A model generated the notes under the pieces. That model was not told the origin of the DNA, did not search any database, and saw nothing but the letters and a program-made list of their open reading frames with translations. A program made the translations under genes and the position numbers. Shown here in pieces: positions 1 through 7,418 of a stretch of 31,278 nucleotides of DNA (position 1 is the first letter of the stretch; each line of letters opens with the position of its first letter). The stretch lies in IMG/VR virus record IMGVR_UViG_3300023049_000035, positions 1 through 31,278 of that record; one strand, 5' to 3'. The DNA is from a virus.

Positions 1-28
1 TATAGACTACTATTAGGAAATGTAATAC

Positions 29-301
29 ATGGAAGTACAGCTTCTCAATTCTCTATTAAACACATTCCCCAATGTGGCTTTATCTATGATACTCTTGTTC
101 TTTGTCTATAATATCAATACTAGTCTTGTAGATTTACAGAACCATCTTAATGGTATGGATAGAGAGATTGAATACCTGAAAACCAAGATTAAGGTCTTGC
201 AAGAATCTCTTGATAAGATCAAAGAAGACTCTATTAGAACTACCGTGGAAGCCTCCACGCTCAAAGAGCGGCTTGACAGAGCCGGGATAAGGCACCCCTA
301 A
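29..301 (+). CDS. Small membrane-anchored coiled-coil protein (possible spanin or holin)
   Basis: A 90-residue protein with one hydrophobic segment near the N-terminus (about residues 16-29) followed by a charged, heptad-like helix (about 35-80). An N-terminal anchor plus a periplasmic or cytoplasmic coiled coil is the layout of inner-membrane spanins (Rz type), though at 90 residues it is shorter than T7 Rz. It is immediately followed by a holin-like gene (stop and next ATG are adjacent), so a lysis role is likely from context. An AGGAA Shine-Dalgarno sequence lies about 9 bases upstream of the ATG. I do not recognise a named family; a small holin or a virion membrane protein are alternatives. 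Confidence 0.6.
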   Translation: MEVQLLNSLLNTFPNVALSMILLFFVYNINTSLVDLQNHLNGMDREIEYLKTKIKVLQESLDKIKEDSIRTTVEASTLKERLDRAGIRHP

Positions 302-682
302 ATGCCAATACCTATCATCGGAACAATCATCTCAGCTATCAGTGGCTACCTCTCCGAGAGAAATGCCAAGAAAAGAGAGAAAAATCAGGCCGTACATGAG
401 CGTGAACTCTCCTTAATCAAGTCTGATACCGATTATAACCACGAAGCACTACGTTCTGAAGGGTGGAAAGACGAATATATCACTATAATCCTGTCTCTCC
501 CCTTCGTTAGCTTCTTCGTTGGTACTGTTTTCCAGATTCAAACCCTTACAGATGGCACACATGAGTTCTTTGTGGCCATGGAGAAGGCTCCAGACTGGTA
601 TCAATGGGCTTTTTTGGGTATGATAGCTGCAATCTTCGGCCTTAAAGGCTGGACTCTTAACAAAGCAATGGGTAGAAAGTAA
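302..682 (+). CDS. Holin-like membrane protein (resembles 3TM holin family)
   Basis: A 126-residue protein. Residues 1-17 are hydrophobic or amphipathic, residues 18-50 are strongly charged, and two membrane segments follow (about 59-79 and 101-118). A WKDEY motif just before the first strong membrane segment resembles proteins annotated as 'holin of 3TMs, gene-transfer release', common in marine phages and gene transfer agents. That assignment is from memory of the family. Holins permeabilise the inner membrane at lysis. The gene starts on the base after the preceding stop codon, suggesting translational coupling, and is followed by the tail fibre gene, matching the fibre-holin neighbourhood of T7-like phages. 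Confidence 0.6.
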   Translation: MPIPIIGTIISAISGYLSERNAKKREKNQAVHERELSLIKSDTDYNHEALRSEGWKDEYITIILSLPFVSFFVGTVFQIQTLTDGTHEFFVAMEKAPDWYQWAFLGMIAAIFGLKGWTLNKAMGRK

Positions 683-683
683 A

Positions 684-2240
684 ATGGCCGTAGATTTCAC
701 GCCAACAACCATTACATCTGGCTTCGCAAGCGTAGATACGCTAAATACGCTCTTCACATCCATCCAAACCTCCTTGGATGATGCCCTTTCCCGTTCTGGG
801 AACGGCCCTAACGTCATGTCGGCTGATTTCGACATGGATTCCAACCGTATCTTGAACCTCCCTGAACCTGTGGCTGATCATGAGCCTGCTCGGAAGATTG
901 ATTTCGAGAATATTCAAGGTGAGAAGGGGGATACTGGTGATACAGGTCCTCAAGGCCCACCCGGTGCCGATGGGGCAGACGGAGCCGATGGAGCCGATGG
1001 GACAGACGGAGGAGGAGTCCCTGTAGGGGGCACTACAGGGCAGCACCTGGCCAAAGCATCAGACACTGACTACGACACAGAGTGGGTAGCTGCAGCCTCT
1101 GGTGGTGGTGGCGGTGGTATCATGGAGGGCGAGTACACCAGGACTGTATCCAGCACCGGAGGCTCCAACCCCGGTAATGGTGAGATTTCCGTAAATAACT
1201 CGTTCCTGCGGAACGTCACCGAAATCAAGTTCAGTAACGCGTCGCCGGACGGCAACAGCTGGTACCCAGGTTTCTTCGCAAACTCTTTCGCCGCCGGCCA
1301 GTTATTGCAGTGGTATACCACTAATAGGGACGCCTTTGGTAATCTGATCTGGACTACCTACGAGGTAGTAAGTGTTTCTGAGTCCAGCTCCTTCACGACT
1401 ATCACGGTCACCAATGGGGACGACGACTTCAACAGCCACAACGCCTTGGTTGGCGACGAGGTGATTATCCAGATACGTCCTGGGGCACCGCCCTCTTCCT
1501 TCAGCGGGGCTTTACCCGGTGTAATGCGGTATACGCATAAGAGCGCCCTAGGACCTTTCGATACCCCGGGCAGCGGCGAGCTTGGCCTGAACAGTACTAC
1601 ACTGGGCAGTGTCACAGGGATTGTGGTTAGCACAACTACCGAAGATGGTATTGGCTTTGGGACTGACCTTGACTTCTTTAGGACAGGGTGGCGCCGGTCG
1701 CGTCTAATGCTGCTGCAAAAGCAGTCCGACCCCGCAGTGTTTGGTATGTATCGTATTACCGATTCCAACTTTGAGACCTCAGCTCTCCATGGCGTAGCCC
1801 TAACAGAACTAGACTCTAGTGGCGCTGTGGCAGATGATGACATCCTGACCATCACCTTCCTTAACGAAGGTATCTTCGATACCCCGTCAAGTGAGTTGTA
1901 TGCGTGGCAGTTTGGTGACCTAGTTGGTGCAACCCCTACCTCAGGGCAGATTAACTTCGCTGATGGATTCATCTCTGGAGAAACTTCCTTTGATCTCCAC
2001 ATGGAGAACCATGACAGTGAAGACCTTTCTACTCTGATTGATAAGCTGTACATCGTAGGTGCATGGATCACTATCTACTCTCCACAAGCAAGGGCCGAGA
2101 ACTTCTCTTGGTGGGAAACATTCGAGATTGACTCCATCAGTAAAGCTAGCTCTGTCTACTCGATTGGAGTGACTCACAAAGCAGGTAATGGTATGTTCCC
2201 CGTGGAAGGGTGGTACGCTCAAATTGAAGTAACAGCGTAA
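684..2240 (+). CDS. Tail fibre protein with collagen-like triplet repeats
   Basis: A 518-residue virion adhesin. Residues 46-75 contain the phage fibre signature (ADFDMDSNRILNLPEP) found near the N-terminus of many podovirus tail fibres. Residues 79-110 are collagen-like G-X-Y triplets (GPQGPPGADGAD type), which in phage fibres form a trimeric stalk. A linker of the type GQHLAKASDTDYDTEWV (about 119-135) follows, then a glycine run and a beta-rich C-terminal region of about 370 residues that I do not recognise and that is probably the receptor-binding part. The ATG is one base after the holin stop codon. It heads a block of four adhesin genes. Confidence 0.85.
   Translation: MAVDFTPTTITSGFASVDTLNTLFTSIQTSLDDALSRSGNGPNVMSADFDMDSNRILNLPEPVADHEPARKIDFENIQGEKGDTGDTGPQGPPGADGADGADGADGTDGGGVPVGGTTGQHLAKASDTDYDTEWVAAASGGGGGGIMEGEYTRTVSSTGGSNPGNGEISVNNSFLRNVTEIKFSNASPDGNSWYPGFFANSFAAGQLLQWYTTNRDAFGNLIWTTYEVVSVSESSSFTTITVTNGDDDFNSHNALVGDEVIIQIRPGAPPSSFSGALPGVMRYTHKSALGPFDTPGSGELGLNSTTLGSVTGIVVSTTTEDGIGFGTDLDFFRTGWRRSRLMLLQKQSDPAVFGMYRITDSNFETSALHGVALTELDSSGAVADDDILTITFLNEGIFDTPSSELYAWQFGDLVGATPTSGQINFADGFISGETSFDLHMENHDSEDLSTLIDKLYIVGAWITIYSPQARAENFSWWETFEIDSISKASSVYSIGVTHKAGNGMFPVEGWYAQIEVTA
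918..1013 (+). repeat. Collagen-like G-X-Y coding repeat
   Basis: This stretch encodes consecutive Gly-X-Y triplets inside the tail fibre, with near-identical 9-base GCCGATGGA/GCAGACGGA-type units in its second half. It is a coding repeat, probably a trimeric stalk, and a likely site of triplet-number variation between relatives. Confidence 0.85.
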
Positions 2241-2247
2241 TCTTCTA

Positions 2248-2505
2248 ATGTCTAAAATCAGCCTTCGGATAGGCCGGCAAAACACGAGTGTCTTTGGTGA
2301 AGCTGGTAGTGATATTAACCAGGCTGATACTATTGACGAAATCAAGGAACAGCTTGGCATCGGTAATACGGACACCAACAATCTAGCAGGTGTTCCTCTC
2401 AATATTACCGGCCTTAGCAATAACGATGTACTCAGATACTCAGGGTCCGCAACAGAGTGGACAAACGTAAACCAAACAATTCTAACAGACGGCGGTAACT
2501 TTTAA
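2248..2505 (+). CDS. Small tail-fibre-associated protein
   Basis: An 85-residue protein between two fibre genes. The C-terminal half has phage-fibre-like phrases (DVLRYSGSATEW) and ends in TILTDGGNF, close to the end of the next fibre (TVINGGTF). The N-terminus (MSKISLRIGRQ) loosely recalls the basic heads of the next two genes. It may be an attachment or adaptor piece or a detached fragment of a fibre. No catalytic motif is visible. Seven bases separate it from the upstream gene and no strong Shine-Dalgarno sequence is seen, so coupled translation is likely. Confidence 0.6.
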   Translation: MSKISLRIGRQNTSVFGEAGSDINQADTIDEIKEQLGIGNTDTNNLAGVPLNITGLSNNDVLRYSGSATEWTNVNQTILTDGGNF

Positions 2506-2507
2506 CC

Positions 2508-4022
2508 ATGTCCAACACTATTCGAATTAAGCGCAGGGCAAGCGGAGGCTCCGCAGGGGCACCTAGCTCTCTCGAGAACGCTGAACTAGCGTTTAACGAA
2601 GCCGATGACATCCTTTACTATGGTAAAGGCACTGGTGGTGCTGGTGGCTCAGCAACCACTATTGAAAGCATCGGTGGCCCTGGTGCTTACGTAACTCTCG
2701 GCACTACCCAAACTATTACTGGGGCTAAGACTTTTAGTAGTGGCCTCACCACAGATATCACGGGTAATGCAGATTCTGCTACCGCCCTCGAGACGGCTCG
2801 TGACATCACTCTCACGGGTGACGTAACTGGTACTGATAGCTTTGATGGTACTGCTAACGCAAGCCTCTCTACCACGCTCGCTAACAGCGGTGTAACGGCA
2901 GGTACGTATACCAAGATTACTGTGGACGCCAAAGGCCGTGCCACTGTAGGCGATACTCTCCTGGCAGCTGATGTCCCTACTATCACTGCCTCGAAGATTT
3001 CGGACTTTGACACTCAGGTCCAGACAAGCCGTCTCGATGAGATGGCAGCTCCCACGGCCAGCGTCGATCTTAACTCCCAAAAGATCACTGGCTTGGCTGC
3101 CCCTACCGCAGCTGACGATGCAGCTACTAAGAGTTACGTAGACTCTACTGCTCAAGGCCTTGATGTCAAAGACTCTGTCCGGGCAAGTACTACTGCTAAC
3201 ATCACTCTTAGTGGTACCCAGACTATTGATGGCGTCTCTCTTGTAGCAGGCGACCGTGTCCTGGTTAAGAACCAAACTACTCTTGCAGACAACGGTATCT
3301 ACGAAGTAGATGCTAGCACGTGGTCCAGGACTACGGACTTCGATGACAATGACGAAGTAACTGCAGGTGCCTTTACCTTTATCGAAGAAGGTACTACCAA
3401 CGCAGATACTGGTTGGGTACTCAGCACGGCTGACCCGATCACTGTCGGAACTACCGGTCTCGAGTTCGTACAGTTCTCCGGTGCTGGTACTGGTGTCATC
3501 GCAGGTGATGGTCTTACCAAGACTGGTAACACTCTTGATGTCGGTGCAGGAACGGGTATCACAGTAGACGCTACTGACGTAGCACTTGATACCAGCAACT
3601 CTCGTAACGTTGACCATACCTCCGTAGACATTACGGCAGGTGATGGTATCACGGGCGGTGGTGATATCTCTGCTACTCGTACTCTGACGCTGGGTACTCC
3701 AGGTACCCTGACGGATGCCACTACTAACGCTGTCACGGCTACTAGCCATACTCACGCCGTTACGTTCCCTGTTGATAGTGTCAATACCCAGACTGGTGAA
3801 GTTGTCCTCGACAACACGGACATCGGGCTTGGCAACGTTACTAACGACGCACAGCTGAAGGTTGCAAGTAACCTTAGTGATGTGGCCAACGCAGGTACTT
3901 CTCGTACTAACCTGGGCCTCGGTACTATTGCTACCCAGGACGCAAACAATGTTAACATTACTGGTGGCACGGTAGACGACATCACTCTGACGAATACTGT
4001 AATCAACGGCGGGACGTTCTAA
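2508..4022 (+). CDS. Repetitive phage tail fibre
   Basis: A 504-residue, Thr/Ser/Gly/Asp-rich protein of the long tail-fibre type. The head (about residues 1-40) has the common phage fibre pattern in which a basic strand is followed by ELAFNEADDILYYGKG. Residues 65-150 carry beta-repeat phrases such as TLTGDVTGTDSFDGTAN. Residues 192-212 match the frequent ITGLAAPTAADDAATKSYVD type, and a DRVLVKNQTTLADNGIYEV phrase follows (about 249-267). A DIGLGNVTNDAQLK phrase lies near the C-terminus. These are well-known motifs of marine podovirus and myovirus fibres. The C-terminus ends TVINGGTF. A long antisense open frame across this gene is a shadow. Confidence 0.85.
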   Translation: MSNTIRIKRRASGGSAGAPSSLENAELAFNEADDILYYGKGTGGAGGSATTIESIGGPGAYVTLGTTQTITGAKTFSSGLTTDITGNADSATALETARDITLTGDVTGTDSFDGTANASLSTTLANSGVTAGTYTKITVDAKGRATVGDTLLAADVPTITASKISDFDTQVQTSRLDEMAAPTASVDLNSQKITGLAAPTAADDAATKSYVDSTAQGLDVKDSVRASTTANITLSGTQTIDGVSLVAGDRVLVKNQTTLADNGIYEVDASTWSRTTDFDDNDEVTAGAFTFIEEGTTNADTGWVLSTADPITVGTTGLEFVQFSGAGTGVIAGDGLTKTGNTLDVGAGTGITVDATDVALDTSNSRNVDHTSVDITAGDGITGGGDISATRTLTLGTPGTLTDATTNAVTATSHTHAVTFPVDSVNTQTGEVVLDNTDIGLGNVTNDAQLKVASNLSDVANAGTSRTNLGLGTIATQDANNVNITGGTVDDITLTNTVINGGTF

Positions 4023-4028
4023 TAGACT

Positions 4029-5285
4029 ATGTCTAATACTATCATTCACAAGACCTCTTCCGTAGCAGGTAAAGTACCAGAAACCACAGACTTGTCTCTG
4101 GGCGAACTGGCTACTAATACCAATGACGGCCTTCTCTTTCTTAAGAAAGACGATGGGGTCGAAGAGATAGTTACGATAGGACAACTTGCACACGACTTCC
4201 TTCCTCCGGAAACTCGTATTCAATTCCCAAGGAATAAACCACTACCCAATGGTTGGTACAACCTAGCTGACGCAGAGTTTGGCCCCCTTCTCTCTATTAC
4301 CAACGTTACCTCGGATGATATGATTCTCCGTGTAAAAACGGACAACGCTGGTGTTAGTACTTCCTCGCAGATGCTTCTCCCTGGAAGAACTTTTAGAGAC
4401 TACGACTTTACTATCGACTGGGGGGATGGTACCGTCGAAGCCTTGGACAATACAGACTTTACAGCTGTTAGTGGTATTGATGGGTTCCTTCACACATACT
4501 CTTCTGCCGGCACCTACACGATTAGGATCAATGGCATCTACGATGAATTGTATTTTACTGGCCAAGGTGATGAAGAGAAGCTTGTCGAGTTTGCTAACTG
4601 GGGTGACATTCCTTTCCACCGTCTTGAGTTCGCATTCAAAGGTTGTGTAAATTGCTACTTTACGTTTGGCGACAACCCCAATGTAGGCCCTCGTGATGAT
4701 GCCATTGATCAATTGTTTAATGGCTGCGACTTGTTTAATGCAAACGTAACAGGCTGGGACCTATCATCCACATCGGGTGACATGGACTATGTGTTTCTTG
4801 GATGCAGCCTCTTCGAAGGTGTAGGCCTTGAAACGTGGGATGTTAGTGGCGTGGTTAGCATGAGAAGCATGTTTGCTGGCGCAACTATCATGAACCGCGA
4901 CATCTCTGGGTGGGACGTGTCTAGTGTAACAGACTTCAGAGATACGTTTGATAACGCCAAGGCGTTTAATATTGATATCTCTGGCTGGGATGTATCTAGC
5001 GCTACTACTATGGAAGACATGTTCTTTGCAGCTTCCGACTTCAACCAATCCCTGGGGGACTGGGATATTAGTAGTGTTACTGATATGACAGAGATGCTAG
5101 ATTTTACAGACCTAAGTACCGATAACTATGATGATACTCTGATAGGTTGGGCGGCGCAAACCGTACAGCCTAATGTAACTCTCGGCGCTACTAATCTTGA
5201 GTATACTAGTGCAGCAACGTCTGCTCGTAACACGCTGACTAGCGCTCCTAATAACTGGACAATTAACGGGGATACGCTCGTATGA
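4029..5285 (+). CDS. BspA-like (DUF285) repeat tail/adhesin protein
   Basis: A 418-residue protein joining a phage-fibre head to a bacterial-surface-type repeat domain. Residues 1-42 (LSLGELATNTNDGLLFLKK) match the phage fibre head pattern. Residues 98-168 form a PKD-like beta region with IDWGDGT and HTYSSAGTYTI. Residues 240-360 hold about five ~25-residue DUF285 repeats of the form GWDVSSVTDMxxMFxxAxxFNxDIS. The protein ends with NNWTING, typical of the last BspA-type unit. Such repeats mediate surface adhesion in bacteria; here the position and fibre head indicate a virion receptor-binding protein, which is inference. Its last four bases (ATGA) overlap the small terminase start. Confidence 0.8.
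   Translation: MSNTIIHKTSSVAGKVPETTDLSLGELATNTNDGLLFLKKDDGVEEIVTIGQLAHDFLPPETRIQFPRNKPLPNGWYNLADAEFGPLLSITNVTSDDMILRVKTDNAGVSTSSQMLLPGRTFRDYDFTIDWGDGTVEALDNTDFTAVSGIDGFLHTYSSAGTYTIRINGIYDELYFTGQGDEEKLVEFANWGDIPFHRLEFAFKGCVNCYFTFGDNPNVGPRDDAIDQLFNGCDLFNANVTGWDLSSTSGDMDYVFLGCSLFEGVGLETWDVSGVVSMRSMFAGATIMNRDISGWDVSSVTDFRDTFDNAKAFNIDISGWDVSSATTMEDMFFAASDFNQSLGDWDISSVTDMTEMLDFTDLSTDNYDDTLIGWAAQTVQPNVTLGATNLEYTSAATSARNTLTSAPNNWTINGDTLV
4743..5090 (+). repeat. DUF285 coding repeats
   Basis: Tandem units of about 75 bases encode the W-D-[VLI]-S motif followed by a methionine/phenylalanine-rich helix. The best-conserved copies begin near 4908 and 4980 (GGGTGGGACGTGTCTAG and GGCTGGGATGTATCTAG). The repeats are diverged at the DNA level, so the array is old or under selection rather than a fresh amplification. 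Confidence 0.7.
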
Positions 5286-5821
5286 CCGAGGCTATTAAAC
5301 TCCCTGAAGTAAGCGAGCTTTACTCAAAGGGCACAGTCCGTAAGGACCTAGTAAGAGAGCTTGCCAAGCGTGGCAGGAAAGCGGCTGTATATACTATGAA
5401 GCCCTATGATCATAGTGGCCTAATCTCCATCCGTCGAATCTATATGGAGTGTGCAGATGAGTACGAGTTTGCGGCGAAAGTATTTGGAACCTACGCAAAT
5501 TTTGAGGAGTATCTGAAAGAACCGCGCTTTGTTAAAGGCCCTCATCAAGAGGACAGGTACCAAAACTACCAAGGCCTCACCGAGTGGCGTCGAGAGAAAG
5601 AGCTCAAGGATAAGTCATCTGCCAAGAAGCTTCTGTGGCAAAGTGCTAAGAAAGGTAGTGTAGCAGCGCAGAAACTTCTCTATGAAGGCGACCGCCAAGC
5701 TGGGCGCCCTTCGAGAGAAAAAGTAAATAAAGAAGCAAACCGTCGTGCAGAGGAAGAAAGAATTCTTTCTGAAGGATGGGAACGAGTACGCAAGTTAAAG
5801 CTTGTAGAGGGTAATGGCTAA
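5282..5821 (+). CDS. Terminase small subunit
   Basis: A 179-residue basic, helical protein directly before the large terminase, with which it overlaps by 8 bases. In T7-like phages this position holds the DNA-recognition subunit (T7 gp18 equivalent). The middle (about residues 70-120) is rich in aromatic and charged residues and the C-terminal third is a long Arg/Lys/Glu helix. I see no enzyme motif. The call rests mainly on position, size and composition. GGGGAT about 8 bases before the ATG may serve as a Shine-Dalgarno sequence, and the ATGA overlap couples translation to the BspA-like gene. Confidence 0.7.
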   Translation: MTEAIKLPEVSELYSKGTVRKDLVRELAKRGRKAAVYTMKPYDHSGLISIRRIYMECADEYEFAAKVFGTYANFEEYLKEPRFVKGPHQEDRYQNYQGLTEWRREKELKDKSSAKKLLWQSAKKGSVAAQKLLYEGDRQAGRPSREKVNKEANRRAEEERILSEGWERVRKLKLVEGNG

Positions 5822-7406
5822 CACATATCACCAGCAATCAATTATTGACGAGTGCGAGAATAACCTCTACGCATTCGCCACATATTTGAACCCATACTAT
5901 ATGTATGGGGACATCCACGAAGAAGTATTTTCGTGGCTTGGTGATGGTGACTCTGCCCTAAGGCAATTGCTACTACTTCCACGGGGCCACCTCAAGTCCC
6001 ATTGTATCGCAGTCTTCTGCGTGTGGAAGGTAACGTACGAACCTTGGACCACGATTGTTTACCTGTCATCGCAGGACGACTTGGCTAAAGCACAGCTTTA
6101 CGCCATGAAGACTATGATGCAAAGTAACAGATATAAAATCTTGTGGCCTGAGATGTTCAGTGAGGAGAAGGGCGAAAAAGGTACGTGGTCAGCTTACGCA
6201 TTTGATGTCGACCATCCGGCCCGAAAGGATCGTGGCATCAGAGACCATACTGTTCTTGTCAAGACCGTAAAGTCCAACGCCCAGGGTTTGCACTGTGATG
6301 GCCTAGTCGGAGACGACGTGGTAGTCCCGCAGTTCGCGGACACTGAAGTTGGTCGTAAGGAATTGTCAAACAGCCTCGGCTACTTCTCCTCGATTCTTAA
6401 CCCTGGCGGTTGGATGAAATATGTAGGGACTCGGTACCACCCGAGGGACGCCTACGATTCTATGATCAAAGCCAAGGTACAAATCTGGGACAGTGAGAAG
6501 CAAGACTATGTCGGAGAAAGACCTGTATGGGATGTCAAGGAGAGAGTTGTCGAAAGCTCGCCGGACCGCTCAGGAACAGGACAATTCCTGTGGCCTAAGA
6601 CCGAGTCTCCTCTCGATCCCGGAAAGTCCTACGGATTCGACATTGAAGAACTTGCAAAAATTAGGGCAGACTATGTCTCTCATGGGAGCCTCACCCATTA
6701 CTATGCCCAGTACTACAATGATCCGAACGATGTTGGAACGCAGCGAATAGATCGAGGCCTCTTTCAATACTACGACCGTAAGCATATCACAATAGATGGT
6801 ACTACTGTGAAGCATAGGAACAATCGACTGAACGTAACCTGTGCGATGGACGTAGCTTGGAGTGAGAGTTCTGGAGCAGACTACACAGCCATCGCTGTAA
6901 TTGGTGTAGACAGTGAAGGGTTTATTTACGTCCTAGACCTCATCAGGTTTAAGACTAGTAAGTTCCAAGAGTACTACGATGCAGCCGTAAGCCTCCAGCA
7001 ACAATGGGGTTTCCGGAAGATGCTAGTCGAATCCAACGCAGGGGGTAACTTTGTTGCCCAAGAAATCGAAGCCCTCGTCCGTCGAAACGGCGGTAACTTG
7101 GTTGTAGATCGTAGGCCATCCACGTGGCGGCAAGGCAGTAAGCAAGAAAAATGGGCAGCTATTCTAGAGCCCCGTTACGAATCGAGAACGATTTATCACT
7201 TCAAAGGTGGTGTAACACCTTACTACGAAGAAGAAGTTCTTACTGCCAAGCCGAGACACGATGACCTTAAGGATGCTGTAACAGCAGCTATCTCTATCTC
7301 TAAGCCTCCGGCGGCTCGGAAGATCATTGACTACGATGAAATAAATAATAATGTCGTATCTCTTAACAAGAGGTTCGGTGGACGAAGAAGGATTAAACAT
7401 GCTTAA
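5814..7406 (+). CDS. Terminase large subunit (packaging ATPase/nuclease)
   Basis: A 530-residue DNA-packaging motor protein. The N-terminal ATPase shows a Walker A-type LLLPRGHLKSH (residues 53-63, K61/S62), an acidic Walker B-like GLVGDDVV (163-170) and a coupling motif YVGTRYHPRD (203-212). The C-terminal RNase H-like nuclease shows its three acidic positions: D346 in CAMDVAW, E406 in LVESNAGG and the aspartates of RHDDLKDAV (483-487). It packages and cuts concatemeric DNA at the portal vertex. The length is close to T7 gp19 (586 residues). The ATG overlaps the small subunit gene and the portal gene follows after 12 bases. Confidence 0.93.
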   Translation: MANTYHQQSIIDECENNLYAFATYLNPYYMYGDIHEEVFSWLGDGDSALRQLLLLPRGHLKSHCIAVFCVWKVTYEPWTTIVYLSSQDDLAKAQLYAMKTMMQSNRYKILWPEMFSEEKGEKGTWSAYAFDVDHPARKDRGIRDHTVLVKTVKSNAQGLHCDGLVGDDVVVPQFADTEVGRKELSNSLGYFSSILNPGGWMKYVGTRYHPRDAYDSMIKAKVQIWDSEKQDYVGERPVWDVKERVVESSPDRSGTGQFLWPKTESPLDPGKSYGFDIEELAKIRADYVSHGSLTHYYAQYYNDPNDVGTQRIDRGLFQYYDRKHITIDGTTVKHRNNRLNVTCAMDVAWSESSGADYTAIAVIGVDSEGFIYVLDLIRFKTSKFQEYYDAAVSLQQQWGFRKMLVESNAGGNFVAQEIEALVRRNGGNLVVDRRPSTWRQGSKQEKWAAILEPRYESRTIYHFKGGVTPYYEEEVLTAKPRHDDLKDAVTAAISISKPPAARKIIDYDEINNNVVSLNKRFGGRRRIKHA

Positions 7407-7418
7407 GCAGGAACAATA

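Noticed and set aside
1-28. T7-promoter-like string (GACTACTATTAGGA) before the first gene
   Set aside because: It needs both a deletion and an insertion to fit the T7 consensus, and I find no matching copies at other gene starts.
918-1013. Non-coding microsatellite
   Set aside because: The repeat stays in frame and encodes Gly-X-Y triplets inside a fibre, so it is a coding collagen-like stalk.
2649-4223. A 524-codon open frame antisense to the repetitive fibre gene
   Set aside because: It mirrors the codon pattern of the plus-strand fibre, has no ribosome-binding site and its translation is low in protein-like features.
5866-6000. Defective Walker A in the large terminase (LPRGHLKS lacks the usual GK[ST])
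   Set aside because: Variants of PRGHxKS are usual in this terminase type, and all other motifs are intact.
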